Assembly: GCA_021108395.1 (NCBI GenBank)
Contig: JAIOQZ010000039.1
Span: forward strand, 62,001 to 126,000
Direction: 5' to 3'
Length of the DNA: 64,000 nucleotides
From: Candidatus Cloacimonadota bacterium
GTDB taxonomy: Bacteria; Cloacimonadota; Cloacimonadia; Cloacimonadales; JAIOQZ01
Shown: positions 43,726 through 53,000 of the stretch, piece after piece
Position numbering within the stretch: position 1 is the stretch's first letter
Layout: each line of letters begins with the position of its first letter
Notes under the pieces: model-generated
The model's database searches: none
What the model was told of the DNA's origin: nothing
What the model saw: only the letters and a program-made list of their open reading frames with translations
Position numbers and translations under genes: made by a program

Positions 43726-44115
43726 CTACCAGTTAACTTCTTGCAGCGCTTCGGTGATTGCTCCTGCGAAGGCGGCTGCCATTACCGCATAGAACAAAGC
43801 TGTCAGCACAAAAATAATCGCCGCCCACAACAGAGTGGCTTTGGCCCAGTTGGCCTTGCTCGGTTTTGTGTCACCGCTGAAAGCCCACACGAAAAGCAGG
43901 ATGAGACCGACAAGCGGCAAGCTGGTCAGCACTATCGTAATCATCCAATCGCCCATCGAAACCGGCTCTTCGGTCGGGGTTTGCAACGGAGCGGACGGCT
44001 GTTGCGTGTGCCTGTGGCTCGGTGGCTGGGGCATCTGGTCGGGACTGGTCACATAGCGTTGAGGTTGTTGCGGCTCATGCGGTTCTTGCGGAGTGTTGTC
44101 ATTGTGATCTTGCAT
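43726..44115 (-). CDS. Hypothetical Pro/Gln-rich protein with two membrane helices
   Basis: A 129-residue protein with a disordered N-terminus rich in Pro, Gln and His (NTPQEPHEPQQPQRY, SHRHTQQPSAPL) and two membrane helices (about 57-80 and 95-118, ITIVLTSLPLVGLILLFVWAF and LLWAAIIFVLTALFYAVMAAAFAGAI). The layout resembles small membrane proteins that anchor or interact in the envelope (CD225/DUF4190-like), but no family is claimed. ATG 44115 has GGAG six bases upstream. Convergent with smpB, 3 bases apart. Confidence 0.6.
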   Translation of the reverse strand: MQDHNDNTPQEPHEPQQPQRYVTSPDQMPQPPSHRHTQQPSAPLQTPTEEPVSMGDWMITIVLTSLPLVGLILLFVWAFSGDTKPSKANWAKATLLWAAIIFVLTALFYAVMAAAFAGAITEALQEVNW

Positions 44116-44218
44116 TGTATCTCCTTCATTCAAGGTATCCAAGTTCTCTCCCATGAAAGCTGGAAGTCAAGTAAAAAACCAGTTGCATCTCACCGTGAAT
44201 ACCCTTTGTGAAGTGTGA

Positions 44219-44517
44219 AGTATCACTGTGAAGTATCACCCCTAATGGCAAGAAGTATCACTTTTCGTGGCAAATAGTATCACCAAGTTGGCAAATGAAG
44301 CGGATCCGGAGCGAAATACGGGGATTTTTCCTTGCCATGTTGGTGATACCGAAATGGACAGTTTTTGCCCTTATCCTTTTAACCAGTAGAAGATTGGCTA
44401 TGAGTATCACTATTTTGGCAAATCCTTGCCATTTTCGTGATACTGAAATGGACAGAAAGTGCTCGTTATTATCTGCTGTGTCGCTGGTTAACTATGAGTA
44501 TCACTATTTTGGCAAAT
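44219..44517. repeat. Array of AGTATCAC-N5/6-TGGCAA units, probable transposon-end remnant
   Basis: Eight units lie in 300 bases. AGTATCAC followed after 5-6 bases by TGGCA occurs on the plus strand at 44232, 44254, 44276, 44403 and 44497; the first (44219) lacks the second half. Inverted copies occur at 44332-44349 and 44426-44444, and each is followed by GAAATGGACA (44351-44360; 44445-44454), so that the ends read TGTCCATTTC on the minus strand. Also, 26 bases at 44398-44423 recur at 44492-44517. Multiple short transposase-binding repeats next to a TGTC terminus are typical of IS21-family elements; no transposase gene is left. An open frame on the plus strand here is not credible as a gene. 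Confidence 0.65.
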
Positions 44518-44588
44518 TTCCTCGATTCTGGCGAAAAAAACCTGCTTCAGGGTCGAAAGCAGGCTCCAGATTGTAGCTGATTTCAGGC

Positions 44589-44762
44589 TTATTTCGCACC
44601 CTTCCACACGTAGAGCACTCTCTCGAACGTGATGAGTTCTCCGATGATGCCATCGAGTGGAAGCTCTTCCACCTCCTCGATGATGTCAGTTGATTCGAGG
44701 ATAATATCACGATTCAATGCGATGCCGCTATGAAATGGCTCCGGGTGAAGTACTAAATCCAT
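44589..44762 (-). CDS. Possible small gene, 57 residues
   Basis: An open frame from ATG 44762 to TAA 44589 encodes a protein rich in acidic residues: LHPEPFHSGIALNRDIILES, TDIIEEVEELPLDGIIGELI, then TFERVLYVWKGAK. The composition is protein-like, but there is no Shine-Dalgarno and no recognised family. It could be a fragment of a larger, lost gene at the island edge. Confidence 0.3.
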   Translation of the reverse strand: MDLVLHPEPFHSGIALNRDIILESTDIIEEVEELPLDGIIGELITFERVLYVWKGAK

Positions 44763-44922
44763 GAGCTTGAATTACAGATTAAAGCTGACACCGCATCATC
44801 TTTCATCAGCTTATTTCGGAATCAAACACTTGACATCACAGTAGTCATGTCTTTACTGAGATATATCTTTTCGTAATTTACTGTGATCTACTTACTTTCT
44901 TGTGCTATAGTTAGGAGGTACA

Positions 44923-47900
44923 GTGCCTGAAATCGTTGATGTTAATTGGAACGCATTTGCATGCAAATTCGATGGTCGCGAACACCAGCAGTTTGAACTA
45001 CTGAGCTATCTTCTGTTTTGCCATGAGCATGAAAAGGAGCATGGTCTCTTCCGTTACTTCAATCAGGCTGGCATCGAAACTGAGCCTGTGGAAGTGAATG
45101 ACAAATGCATCGGCTTTCAGGCTAAGTATTTGAATACCTCGATTAGCTCGAACAAGATAAAGATTAAGAACGGTCTTTCAAAAGCAAAAGAGAGAAATCC
45201 TCAACTCAATGTTATATACTACTACTTGAACAGAGAATTTTCTGAGAGCCGCAAAGCAGGGCAAAAGAGACCCCAATATCAAATCGTGATTGAAACACAT
45301 GCTAATAACCTGGGCATCGAGATTGTGTGGCGGGTTCGCAGTCACTTCGAAAAGCGATTGATGGAGGAGAAAAACCGCTACATCGCTCAATACTTCTTCC
45401 AGATTCAACCAAGTGCCATCGACTCGATTCTCCAATTCCGGAAACAGGGACAGTGTCTCCTCGAGCCCATACATACATCGATTGGTGCTGATAAATATGA
45501 TATCCACCTTGATCGGTCGAAGGTAATCAAGGAAATAGAAGAAGCGGTTCTCCAAGAGCAGGTTGTTCTTGTGAGTGGCGATGCCGGAGTTGGCAAGACA
45601 GCGTTAATAAAGGAGTATTTTGCCGAGCAGAGCGATGATGTACACGTATACATCGTGAAGACAAGTCGTTTGAGCGTCAATTGTGTGAACGAGGTGTTCG
45701 GTACGGACGACACGTTAAGATTGGATGACTTCATCGAAGTACATCAAACAGAGGCGCGCAAGGTGTTTGTGTTCGACTCAGCAGAAGCACTCTCCGATAT
45801 AGAGGACATCGATCCTTTTCGCGAGTTACTGTCAGCACTGATCCATAACGAATGGAGTGTAATCTTCACGGTTCGACCTCGGTACATCGAAGAACTCAAG
45901 ACCATCGTGTTAGATAGATTCGCCTGTAAAATGCATGAAATCCCGATTCAACGAATCCCAGTTCATGAACTGGAAAGACTCTCCGTTGACTACTCATTCC
46001 AGCTTCCAGAGAATCACAGACTTCTGGACGTAATCCGTACGCCCTATTACCTGAATGAGTACCTTTCTCAGACAAATAAGGATACCCAGCGTGTTGATCG
46101 TACGGTTTTTATAAATCGTATATGGGAAAACCGGATTATGAATACCAGCTTCCAGAAAGATGGAATTCACCGTAGCCGCTCAGAATGCTTCATGGCTATT
46201 GCCTTAGAAAAATGTAGAGATGGTAAATTTTACATCGAAGGTCGTCAATATAATCCAAAAGCCCTTCACAAGCTTGTAGAGGATGAAATACTGGAATACG
46301 ATACGTCAACAAAAAGCTATTTCATCACGCATGACATCTTTGAAGAAATAGCTCTGGAGAGACACATAAGCACGCAGTACAACCGCAATCGTGATATGCA
46401 TCATCTTCTCGGTGAAATCGGCAAAGCACTGCCGATGCGCAGAGCCTTCAGAGCTTGGCTGTTTGAGATGATGGAATCCGATTCAACCGACATGAAACAA
46501 GGTTTGTCCGAGTTATTGATAGACACCGAATTCTCAAAGTACTGGAAAGACGAGATTCTTTTATCGATCCTGACCTCCTCTAAGGCTGCCGATTACCTTT
46601 CATCGTTTCATCAAACCCTTGCCAACGAGAATTACACGAATTTGAAGTGGTTAATGGCTCTGCTCAGAACAGCCTGCAAGGAGTTCGATGTACCAGACAT
46701 CATGAAGGGCGTACAGCACACAGAGGATATTGCTTACTTGAAGTCTCTATTCACCAAACCCAAGGGTTCTGGCTGGGAGTACGTCATCCACTATCTCTTC
46801 GACAAGGTTACAGATGATAACATCCTTCGAGAAAGCCTGCCTTTGCTAGTGGACTGGACAAAGAAGAACGAGACTGGCTTGGCAACGAGTCAAGCCGGCC
46901 GTATCGTGTTGAAGCTGTACACGACTCATTTGGAGTCAAATCCATACTATGGAAGACAAAAGAGTGCTATCGAGAAAGCAATGGTTGATGTGATTCACTT
47001 CAGTTCCCATGAGATTGCTGATGATCTCGTGTCTTTCTACGATACACTTCTGCCACAAGACCATTCAAGGATTGACGCTCTTTCTCGCACAATCCTCACG
47101 TCTATGGAGGACAGCTTCAGGTTCATTCAAGCGCTCCCTGATCTCACGGTGAGGATAGCCAACGCTTTTTGGTGGGGAAATGAGGAATCGGACGACTACG
47201 AGCGAAGGCACTTCATACATGAAGCAGAAGTTTCGTTCGGGCTGTCCACTTACTGCCAACAGATGTACTTCCCTGCAAGTGCCTATCAGACACCGACATG
47301 GTTGCTACTTGTTATTCATCCCGAAATAGGGCTCAAATTCATCATCGACACAGTCAATCGAGCGGTGGAAGTCTATGCGGCCAGCGACAGGGGAGATCAT
47401 CTGGAGACAATCGAACTGGTGGTTGATGGGAAAACGGTAACTCAGCATATCGATGATCGCCTGTGGAAGATGTATCGCGGCCTCAGCAATGGACCGAGTG
47501 TTCTGGACTCGATGCACATGGCTCTGGAGAAGTGGTTATTGAATAATGCTAAGACCACCTCAGATGAGTTTCTCGATACGGTATGCAAGTTCCTGCTGCA
47601 GACATCGAAGTCCGCATCTATCACTGCTGTTGTCACCAGCGTCGTTCAGGCTTATCCTGAAAAGCTCTTTAAGATCGCCGCCATTTTGCTTCGATGCAAG
47701 ACGCTGTACCTATATGACATGCATCGTTTCATGTACGACATGCACAAGGCCAAGAATCTATATTCTATCGGCTTAGGCTTGAAATACGATAGCAAAGACA
47801 ATTACCGGAAAGAAAGAATCCGGACGTGTGACGACTCATTCAGAAGCAAGCGTCTGGAAACTCTGGCTCTGGATTACCTGTTGAATGTAATGGAAATAAG

Positions 47901-49638
47901 TTCGGAGGAATTCGACCAAAGACGGGAGACGATATGGAAAATTCTGGATCGCCACTACGCTGAACTGCCGGAGAAAGCCGGTCTGACCAAGGATGATGTG
48001 ACCTGGAAGATATTCTTGGCGCGAATGGACACCCGGAAGATGAACCTTGAACATGATCGTGTTGAAAATGGCAAAACCTACTACAAGCTTGTGCCAGAAA
48101 TCGATGATGAAGTCAAGGAGCAAGTGGATATAGCATCGCAAGTGCAGGCTGAGTTTGAGAAGAGCACAAGTATCATGATATGGGCGCAGGTTAGCTTTGA
48201 AAGAAACCAGAATAAGTACTCCGTCAACCAACGATTCAATGAGAATCCCCAGGAAGTCATAGGGATTGTAAAGGGCCTGATGAACGAGCTATCGACTAAC
48301 AGTGATTCTCAGTTCCAGCTCTTTACTAAAAACGTACCCGCGTATGCTTGCGCTGTCTTACTGAGGGACTACTGGGCCAAGATCGACGCAGATGATCGTG
48401 CTTATTGTGCCGATGTGCTACTGCAATATGCAAGCGTTCTTCTGAGCGATGAATACAATGAACAGGCGGGTGACTTTTCGCAGCCCACGGTATCATCGCT
48501 ACCCCTAATCATTCAGCGGTTCTCCATGAGAAAGAACGAGGCTAAAGCGCTTCTTCTAAAAATTATGCTGTTGAATTCCTTTCACTCCAAGATGTATCGA
48601 ACCTACTTTCGGGAGAACATGTGGAGCGCTTCCAATGAAGATGGCTGGTCGATTTTTCTGGGTTATCTCGCGCTGGCGCCAGGATATGACGAGTTTCGTC
48701 AATCCGCCCGAGATAAGAATGCTGAAAGGGGAGTGTATGGCGTGTTGAGGTCTGACCTCGACGGTTTTATAAAAGTAAATACAACGTTAGTTGAATCAGT
48801 AATGAATAAAAATGAGGATTCTAACAGGATTTCGCTTGTGGATTGTGGTCTCGAACACCTCGTCCCCGCACTCGAAATGCTACCTTCCGAACTGCCCCGG
48901 AAAGAGATGAGACAAGTGTTTGCTGCAATCACGAAGCAAATGGTAATAATTCTAAGTCTGAATCAGCGTGATCATGATTCAACGTTGGCTGCTGGCTTCA
49001 GAGAACACTTCACGAGGATATTGCTGCATTTTGAAAACGAGTTTATCGAAGAGTATGTTAAACTGATTGATGGTATCCTTGGTGCCAATGAACACACTGA
49101 GTCGATACTGAGATTCTTTATACTCCATACAGATCAACTCAGAAAGAGTGATGCTTTCTGGCGTATCTGGGATGCGTTGTACACCAAAATGATGGAGATC
49201 AACTCGTTGAGCGACAAACACTACTATCGCGATAGGGTGATGACAGAATATCTCATAGTATCTCAGATCTGGAAAGATAATACAAGAGAATGGCATACGC
49301 TCAGAGAGCAGGATTTGCCATTTTACGATAAGGTAGTCGATGAAATGGGTGGCAATCCCATTGTGCTTTATAGCATAGGGAGTGTGTTATTCAGGATCGG
49401 AAGCCGTTTTATGCTCCCAGGCATTACTTGGCTGAGCACCTTGATATCACAACACCGATACGATTCCCTCAAGCAGGATACAGTTTTCTTCATAGAGTCA
49501 TTCATGAGAAGATTCTGGATTAACTGTAGAAAGGAAGTCAAAAGGGACGAATCTACTCGAGAAAAAGCACAGACAGTACTGGATTTCCTATTCGAACAAG
49601 GCTCATCCATTGGGCATTTGTTGAGGGAGCAACTCTGA
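44923..49638 (+). CDS. Avs-like defence protein: N-terminal nuclease-like domain, STAND NTPase, helical-repeat sensor
   Basis: A 1,571-residue protein. Residues about 1-160 resemble a restriction-endonuclease fold: HQQFELLSYLLFCHEHEKEHGLFRYFNQAG then EVNDKCIGFQAKYL with QxK (Gln66, Lys68) typical of Mrr-like nucleases. Residues 217-226 hold the P-loop SGDAGVGKT, and 280-290 Walker B KVFVFDSAEAL; FTVRPRY matches a STAND/AP-ATPase sensor. From about 500 on, the protein is a long series of alpha-helical segments with no recognised family, as in Avs (antiviral STAND) sensors. The architecture and size recall Avs4 (about 1,590 residues, Mrr-like nuclease), but relation is not proven. GTG start with AGGAGG upstream. 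A+T content is higher than in the flanking core genes. Confidence 0.8.
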   Translation: MPEIVDVNWNAFACKFDGREHQQFELLSYLLFCHEHEKEHGLFRYFNQAGIETEPVEVNDKCIGFQAKYLNTSISSNKIKIKNGLSKAKERNPQLNVIYYYLNREFSESRKAGQKRPQYQIVIETHANNLGIEIVWRVRSHFEKRLMEEKNRYIAQYFFQIQPSAIDSILQFRKQGQCLLEPIHTSIGADKYDIHLDRSKVIKEIEEAVLQEQVVLVSGDAGVGKTALIKEYFAEQSDDVHVYIVKTSRLSVNCVNEVFGTDDTLRLDDFIEVHQTEARKVFVFDSAEALSDIEDIDPFRELLSALIHNEWSVIFTVRPRYIEELKTIVLDRFACKMHEIPIQRIPVHELERLSVDYSFQLPENHRLLDVIRTPYYLNEYLSQTNKDTQRVDRTVFINRIWENRIMNTSFQKDGIHRSRSECFMAIALEKCRDGKFYIEGRQYNPKALHKLVEDEILEYDTSTKSYFITHDIFEEIALERHISTQYNRNRDMHHLLGEIGKALPMRRAFRAWLFEMMESDSTDMKQGLSELLIDTEFSKYWKDEILLSILTSSKAADYLSSFHQTLANENYTNLKWLMALLRTACKEFDVPDIMKGVQHTEDIAYLKSLFTKPKGSGWEYVIHYLFDKVTDDNILRESLPLLVDWTKKNETGLATSQAGRIVLKLYTTHLESNPYYGRQKSAIEKAMVDVIHFSSHEIADDLVSFYDTLLPQDHSRIDALSRTILTSMEDSFRFIQALPDLTVRIANAFWWGNEESDDYERRHFIHEAEVSFGLSTYCQQMYFPASAYQTPTWLLLVIHPEIGLKFIIDTVNRAVEVYAASDRGDHLETIELVVDGKTVTQHIDDRLWKMYRGLSNGPSVLDSMHMALEKWLLNNAKTTSDEFLDTVCKFLLQTSKSASITAVVTSVVQAYPEKLFKIAAILLRCKTLYLYDMHRFMYDMHKAKNLYSIGLGLKYDSKDNYRKERIRTCDDSFRSKRLETLALDYLLNVMEISSEEFDQRRETIWKILDRHYAELPEKAGLTKDDVTWKIFLARMDTRKMNLEHDRVENGKTYYKLVPEIDDEVKEQVDIASQVQAEFEKSTSIMIWAQVSFERNQNKYSVNQRFNENPQEVIGIVKGLMNELSTNSDSQFQLFTKNVPAYACAVLLRDYWAKIDADDRAYCADVLLQYASVLLSDEYNEQAGDFSQPTVSSLPLIIQRFSMRKNEAKALLLKIMLLNSFHSKMYRTYFRENMWSASNEDGWSIFLGYLALAPGYDEFRQSARDKNAERGVYGVLRSDLDGFIKVNTTLVESVMNKNEDSNRISLVDCGLEHLVPALEMLPSELPRKEMRQVFAAITKQMVIILSLNQRDHDSTLAAGFREHFTRILLHFENEFIEEYVKLIDGILGANEHTESILRFFILHTDQLRKSDAFWRIWDALYTKMMEINSLSDKHYYRDRVMTEYLIVSQIWKDNTREWHTLREQDLPFYDKVVDEMGGNPIVLYSIGSVLFRIGSRFMLPGITWLSTLISQHRYDSLKQDTVFFIESFMRRFWINCRKEVKRDESTREKAQTVLDFLFEQGSSIGHLLREQL

Positions 49639-49695
49639 CTGATGTGATTGTCAGCCGCAGACCTTAGCAGGCACGTTAGACACGGTATTCCGTAG

Positions 49696-49760
49696 ACATC
49701 CATCATCGCTCCGAAAGGAGGATAGATGGACGTTGAAAGTATTTCTTCCCAGACGTCCAT
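49696..49760 (+). promoter_or_regulatory. Leader with two mutually exclusive hairpins over a Shine-Dalgarno
   Basis: The central block GATGGACGT (49725-49733) can pair either with ACATCCATC (49696-49704) upstream or with ACGTCCAT (49753-49760) downstream (perfect over 8 bases). The upstream pairing extends inward (ATCGCTCC / GGAGGATA) to a stem capped by a GAAA tetraloop and would bury the Shine-Dalgarno AAAGGAGG that precedes ATG 49726. The downstream pairing would leave it free but cover the ATG. Such competing structures are typical of translation-controlled leaders. Evidence is from complementarity only. Confidence 0.5.
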
Positions 49761-49833
49761 TTCTCGTGTTCAAACTATCGCAATTCGGACACCTTTTACT
49801 TTATACTCAAGATACGGGGATATCCGACTGTAA
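49726..49833 (+). CDS. Possible 35-codon leader peptide or small protein
   Basis: ATG 49726 follows AAAGGAGGATAG, the best Shine-Dalgarno in this part of the window. The frame runs 35 codons (MDVESISSQTSISRVQTIAI, then RTPFTLYSRYGDIRL) to TAA. It has no similarity that can be recognised. It ends 186 bases before the helicase gene; the stretch 49834-50019 holds nothing else that can be named. Confidence 0.35.
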   Translation: MDVESISSQTSISRVQTIAIRTPFTLYSRYGDIRL

Positions 49834-50019
49834 CTCTCGCTATCAATCAACTTTAAGGCTCCTCCCAGCCACAGTAAGGTTAACGCTCCCCGAATTGCAT
49901 TTTCTGCTTGACATGGAGTATGCATGATGCCGTAAGTAGTGTTAGATAATCAGTAAAGTGATTTTAAGTGAAACAAGATTGAAGCTTACACTCACCAATG
50001 TCTGTTGGAGAGAAACAAC

Positions 50020-53000
50020 ATGATACAATCGACAGTGACCGTGCATAATGAAAAAGCCGTTCGGCTAATTGACTATCTATTGAAACTTGCCTTATTGCGA
50101 TCAAAGTCGGTTAGAACCATTGACACATATGAAAAGACACTCTGGATTAAAGATATCCCTCTAGAGAACGAGTGCTTCACCCAGGCATGGGATCAAAAGG
50201 AAGATTATAATCCTGATATATGGATTGAGGTTCAGAATCGAAAAGAGCCTGAATTACCACGCATTCCTGAAATTTGCGCAGGTTGGATCGACGAGTCATC
50301 TCTACGAAACAAGAACGAACTATCTGATCTATTTCCAGAAATCACCAAACAGGTGGAGAATCCTGATTGGCGTGAGGGATCAGACGAACCGGAGTTTCTC
50401 TCGCTAATCATACAGCTTGAGGATCATCAAGAAGTTCAACAGACGTGGGAAAAATACTTGGAGAAACGCTGGTTACCATGGACAGAAGCGCACAATATTT
50501 GGGAAAGCATTCATCATGTTTACACTACGCTTTTTACAATCTATCAAGAACAACTTCGACTTGGCGAAGAATTCGAACTAGTACTTGGGCTGGGACTTCT
50601 TTCGTGGCAGACTCCAGGAGGTTATAGCGTTCGTCGTCATTTAATAGTAGCCAATGCTTCACTGAAATTCAACGCTCAGCAGGGCAAATTCACTGTTTGT
50701 GCAAGTCCAGATGGCGCGAACCTTCGTCCCGAACTAGATATGTTAGACATTCAGGAACAACCGTCTGGAGCAGTGACAGACGCGAAAAAGACATTGGCCA
50801 CATCCGCAGATGATCCGTGGGAAAATGACTGCGTCACTGTTGTACTTCAAGCCCTTGTGCATTCGATTAGCCCTGATGGCGAATATGAGTCTTCCTTGGA
50901 AGCGAAGAAACAGAGGGTATCTGAGAAACCGCTTGTCGAATACGCTCCAACCCTTATCCTCCGAAAACGATCCACCAAGGGTCTTACAGATACGTTGGAG
51001 CGAATAAAAGATAATATCGAAAACGGTGGGTTGATTCCAAGTGAGTTTGGGGGTTTGACTGAAACTCCCCCAACCAGCGGTGACAATGACAATGTTGATC
51101 CTGGCGACACAAACTGTGAGTTGGTAAGTGAATTGTATTTCCCAAAGCCTTCGAATGATGAACAACGGCGTATTGTAGAAAAAATCAGCACTTCAAGTGG
51201 CGTTCTTGTGCAAGGACATCCCGGCACTGGGAAATCTCATACCATTGCAAATCTTATCAGTCACCTGCTCGCTACCGGACAAAGGACTTTAATCACTGCT
51301 CAAACGCCGCGTGCCCTTCAAGTTCTCAAAGATCTTGTGCCAGAAGAATTGCGCCCGTTGTGTATAAATCTTCTTGGCAGTGGTCTAGAGGAAAAGCGAT
51401 CTTTAGAGTCAAGCATTGGTGGGATACTCCGCAAGAATGAGGAATGGAACGAAGAACAAGCAAGGCAAAAAAGAGATGAGCTTGAACTGAAGCTTCATGA
51501 TTTACGTCAGGAGAAAGTAAGTCTCATTCGAAGACTTCAGGACATCAGGGAATCTGAGACTCACGCACAATCGATTGCAGAGGGTAATTACAAGGGAACC
51601 GCTGCCCAAATCGCAAAGGCAGTTCATCAGAAGGAGAGCTCATACAAATGGTTCACAGACACACCTACTTTGAATAAAACCTGTCCAGTCTCAGAAAGCG
51701 ATTTGCGCCCTATTCTTGATGCTTTGCGGCATTTTGTGCCTGATAAACGGCATGAGTTGAGCCTGATTTGCCCAGACAGCTTGCAACCTGTAGATGGATT
51801 TGCCAGTCTTGTTAATGCCGAGCAAAAAGCAATCGAAGAAGAAGTTCGATCGGGGAAAGGAGCGGACGAGCAAATTGCCGAGTATTTAACAAGAGTTGAA
51901 AATGACACTATTGAGTCACTTCGTGATTCCCTGGAATTATTCCAAAGCAAGCTTCGAAGTCTTCCAATAGCAACACATCCCTGGGTTAGTAGGGCTCTTA
52001 GTGATGTTTTAAATCGCAATCCAGCATTGTGGAAGAAGCTTCATCAAGTAACGAGTCAAAGTATCAGTACAATTGAGTCTCTGGTCTCATTGGCAGATAA
52101 TACCAATATCACTTTACCAGATAACATCCAGCTCAAGAAAGTGATTGAAGATATCTCCAAGCTTATCGAGCACATGAAAAGCGGTGGTAAGCTGGGTTGG
52201 GGTCTGTTTCGGCCTAAGCTTGTAAAGGAAAGAATGTACATACTCAAGACTGTTCGAGTGAACGGAAGATTATGTGCCAGTCTAGAGCAGTTGTTTGTTC
52301 TTAGTGACGCGTTGAAGGTTCGTTTAGAGTGCGAAAGAGCCTGGGGATTCTGGGCTGGTCATTGTGAAAAGACTAAAGGACATTTTGTCATGCAATTTGC
52401 TGCACTCGAGGCACTGTACGAAGCACTTGGCAAGGTTCTGTCTATTGAAATTCTAATTGTCGAATGTCGCAAGAAAATACAGCAACATTCTGCCATAATC
52501 GAGCCGGTGTGGGCTGAGGAATCACAGGTTGAGCAGTTGATAGCATCTTGTACGCTGGCGATGGCTCGACAAGTCAAAGATAAGGCAGTAATGGAAATCA
52601 GCGGACTGGAAGTTCCTTTAGTACTTCTCATGGCAAAGAACTCTGTCCATCCGGTTGTGAGTGAATTGATCAATGCAATTCGCAATCGTAATATTGAAGC
52701 ATATGCACATGCCGTTGGAAGAAACCATGAAATGGTGCAAGAGCGTGAACGCCTTCGGAAGATAGATAGCAAAATTTCAGAAATAAAACAAGTTATGCCA
52801 AATATGATTGAAGATATAACTCAAACTTACAATGAGTCTTACTGGGAAAACCAAATTGCATCAATCAAGGAAGCTTGGCATTGGGCTCAAGCAAAACAGT
52901 GGATTGATGTGTACATACGCAAAGAAGACTCTCCAGCCCTTGCTCAACGCGTGAAGCAGATTGAGAGCGAAATAAGCTCCATCATTTCGAGGTTGGCTTC

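Noticed and set aside
44295-44576. Plus-strand frame of 93 codons in the repeat array
   Set aside because: It is made of the AGTATCAC/TGGCAA repeat units and has no Shine-Dalgarno; coding is implausible.
44877-44922. TATAGT near the start of the STAND gene as a -10 box
   Set aside because: It lies only about a dozen bases before the start codon, which has a Shine-Dalgarno, and no -35 fits the spacing.
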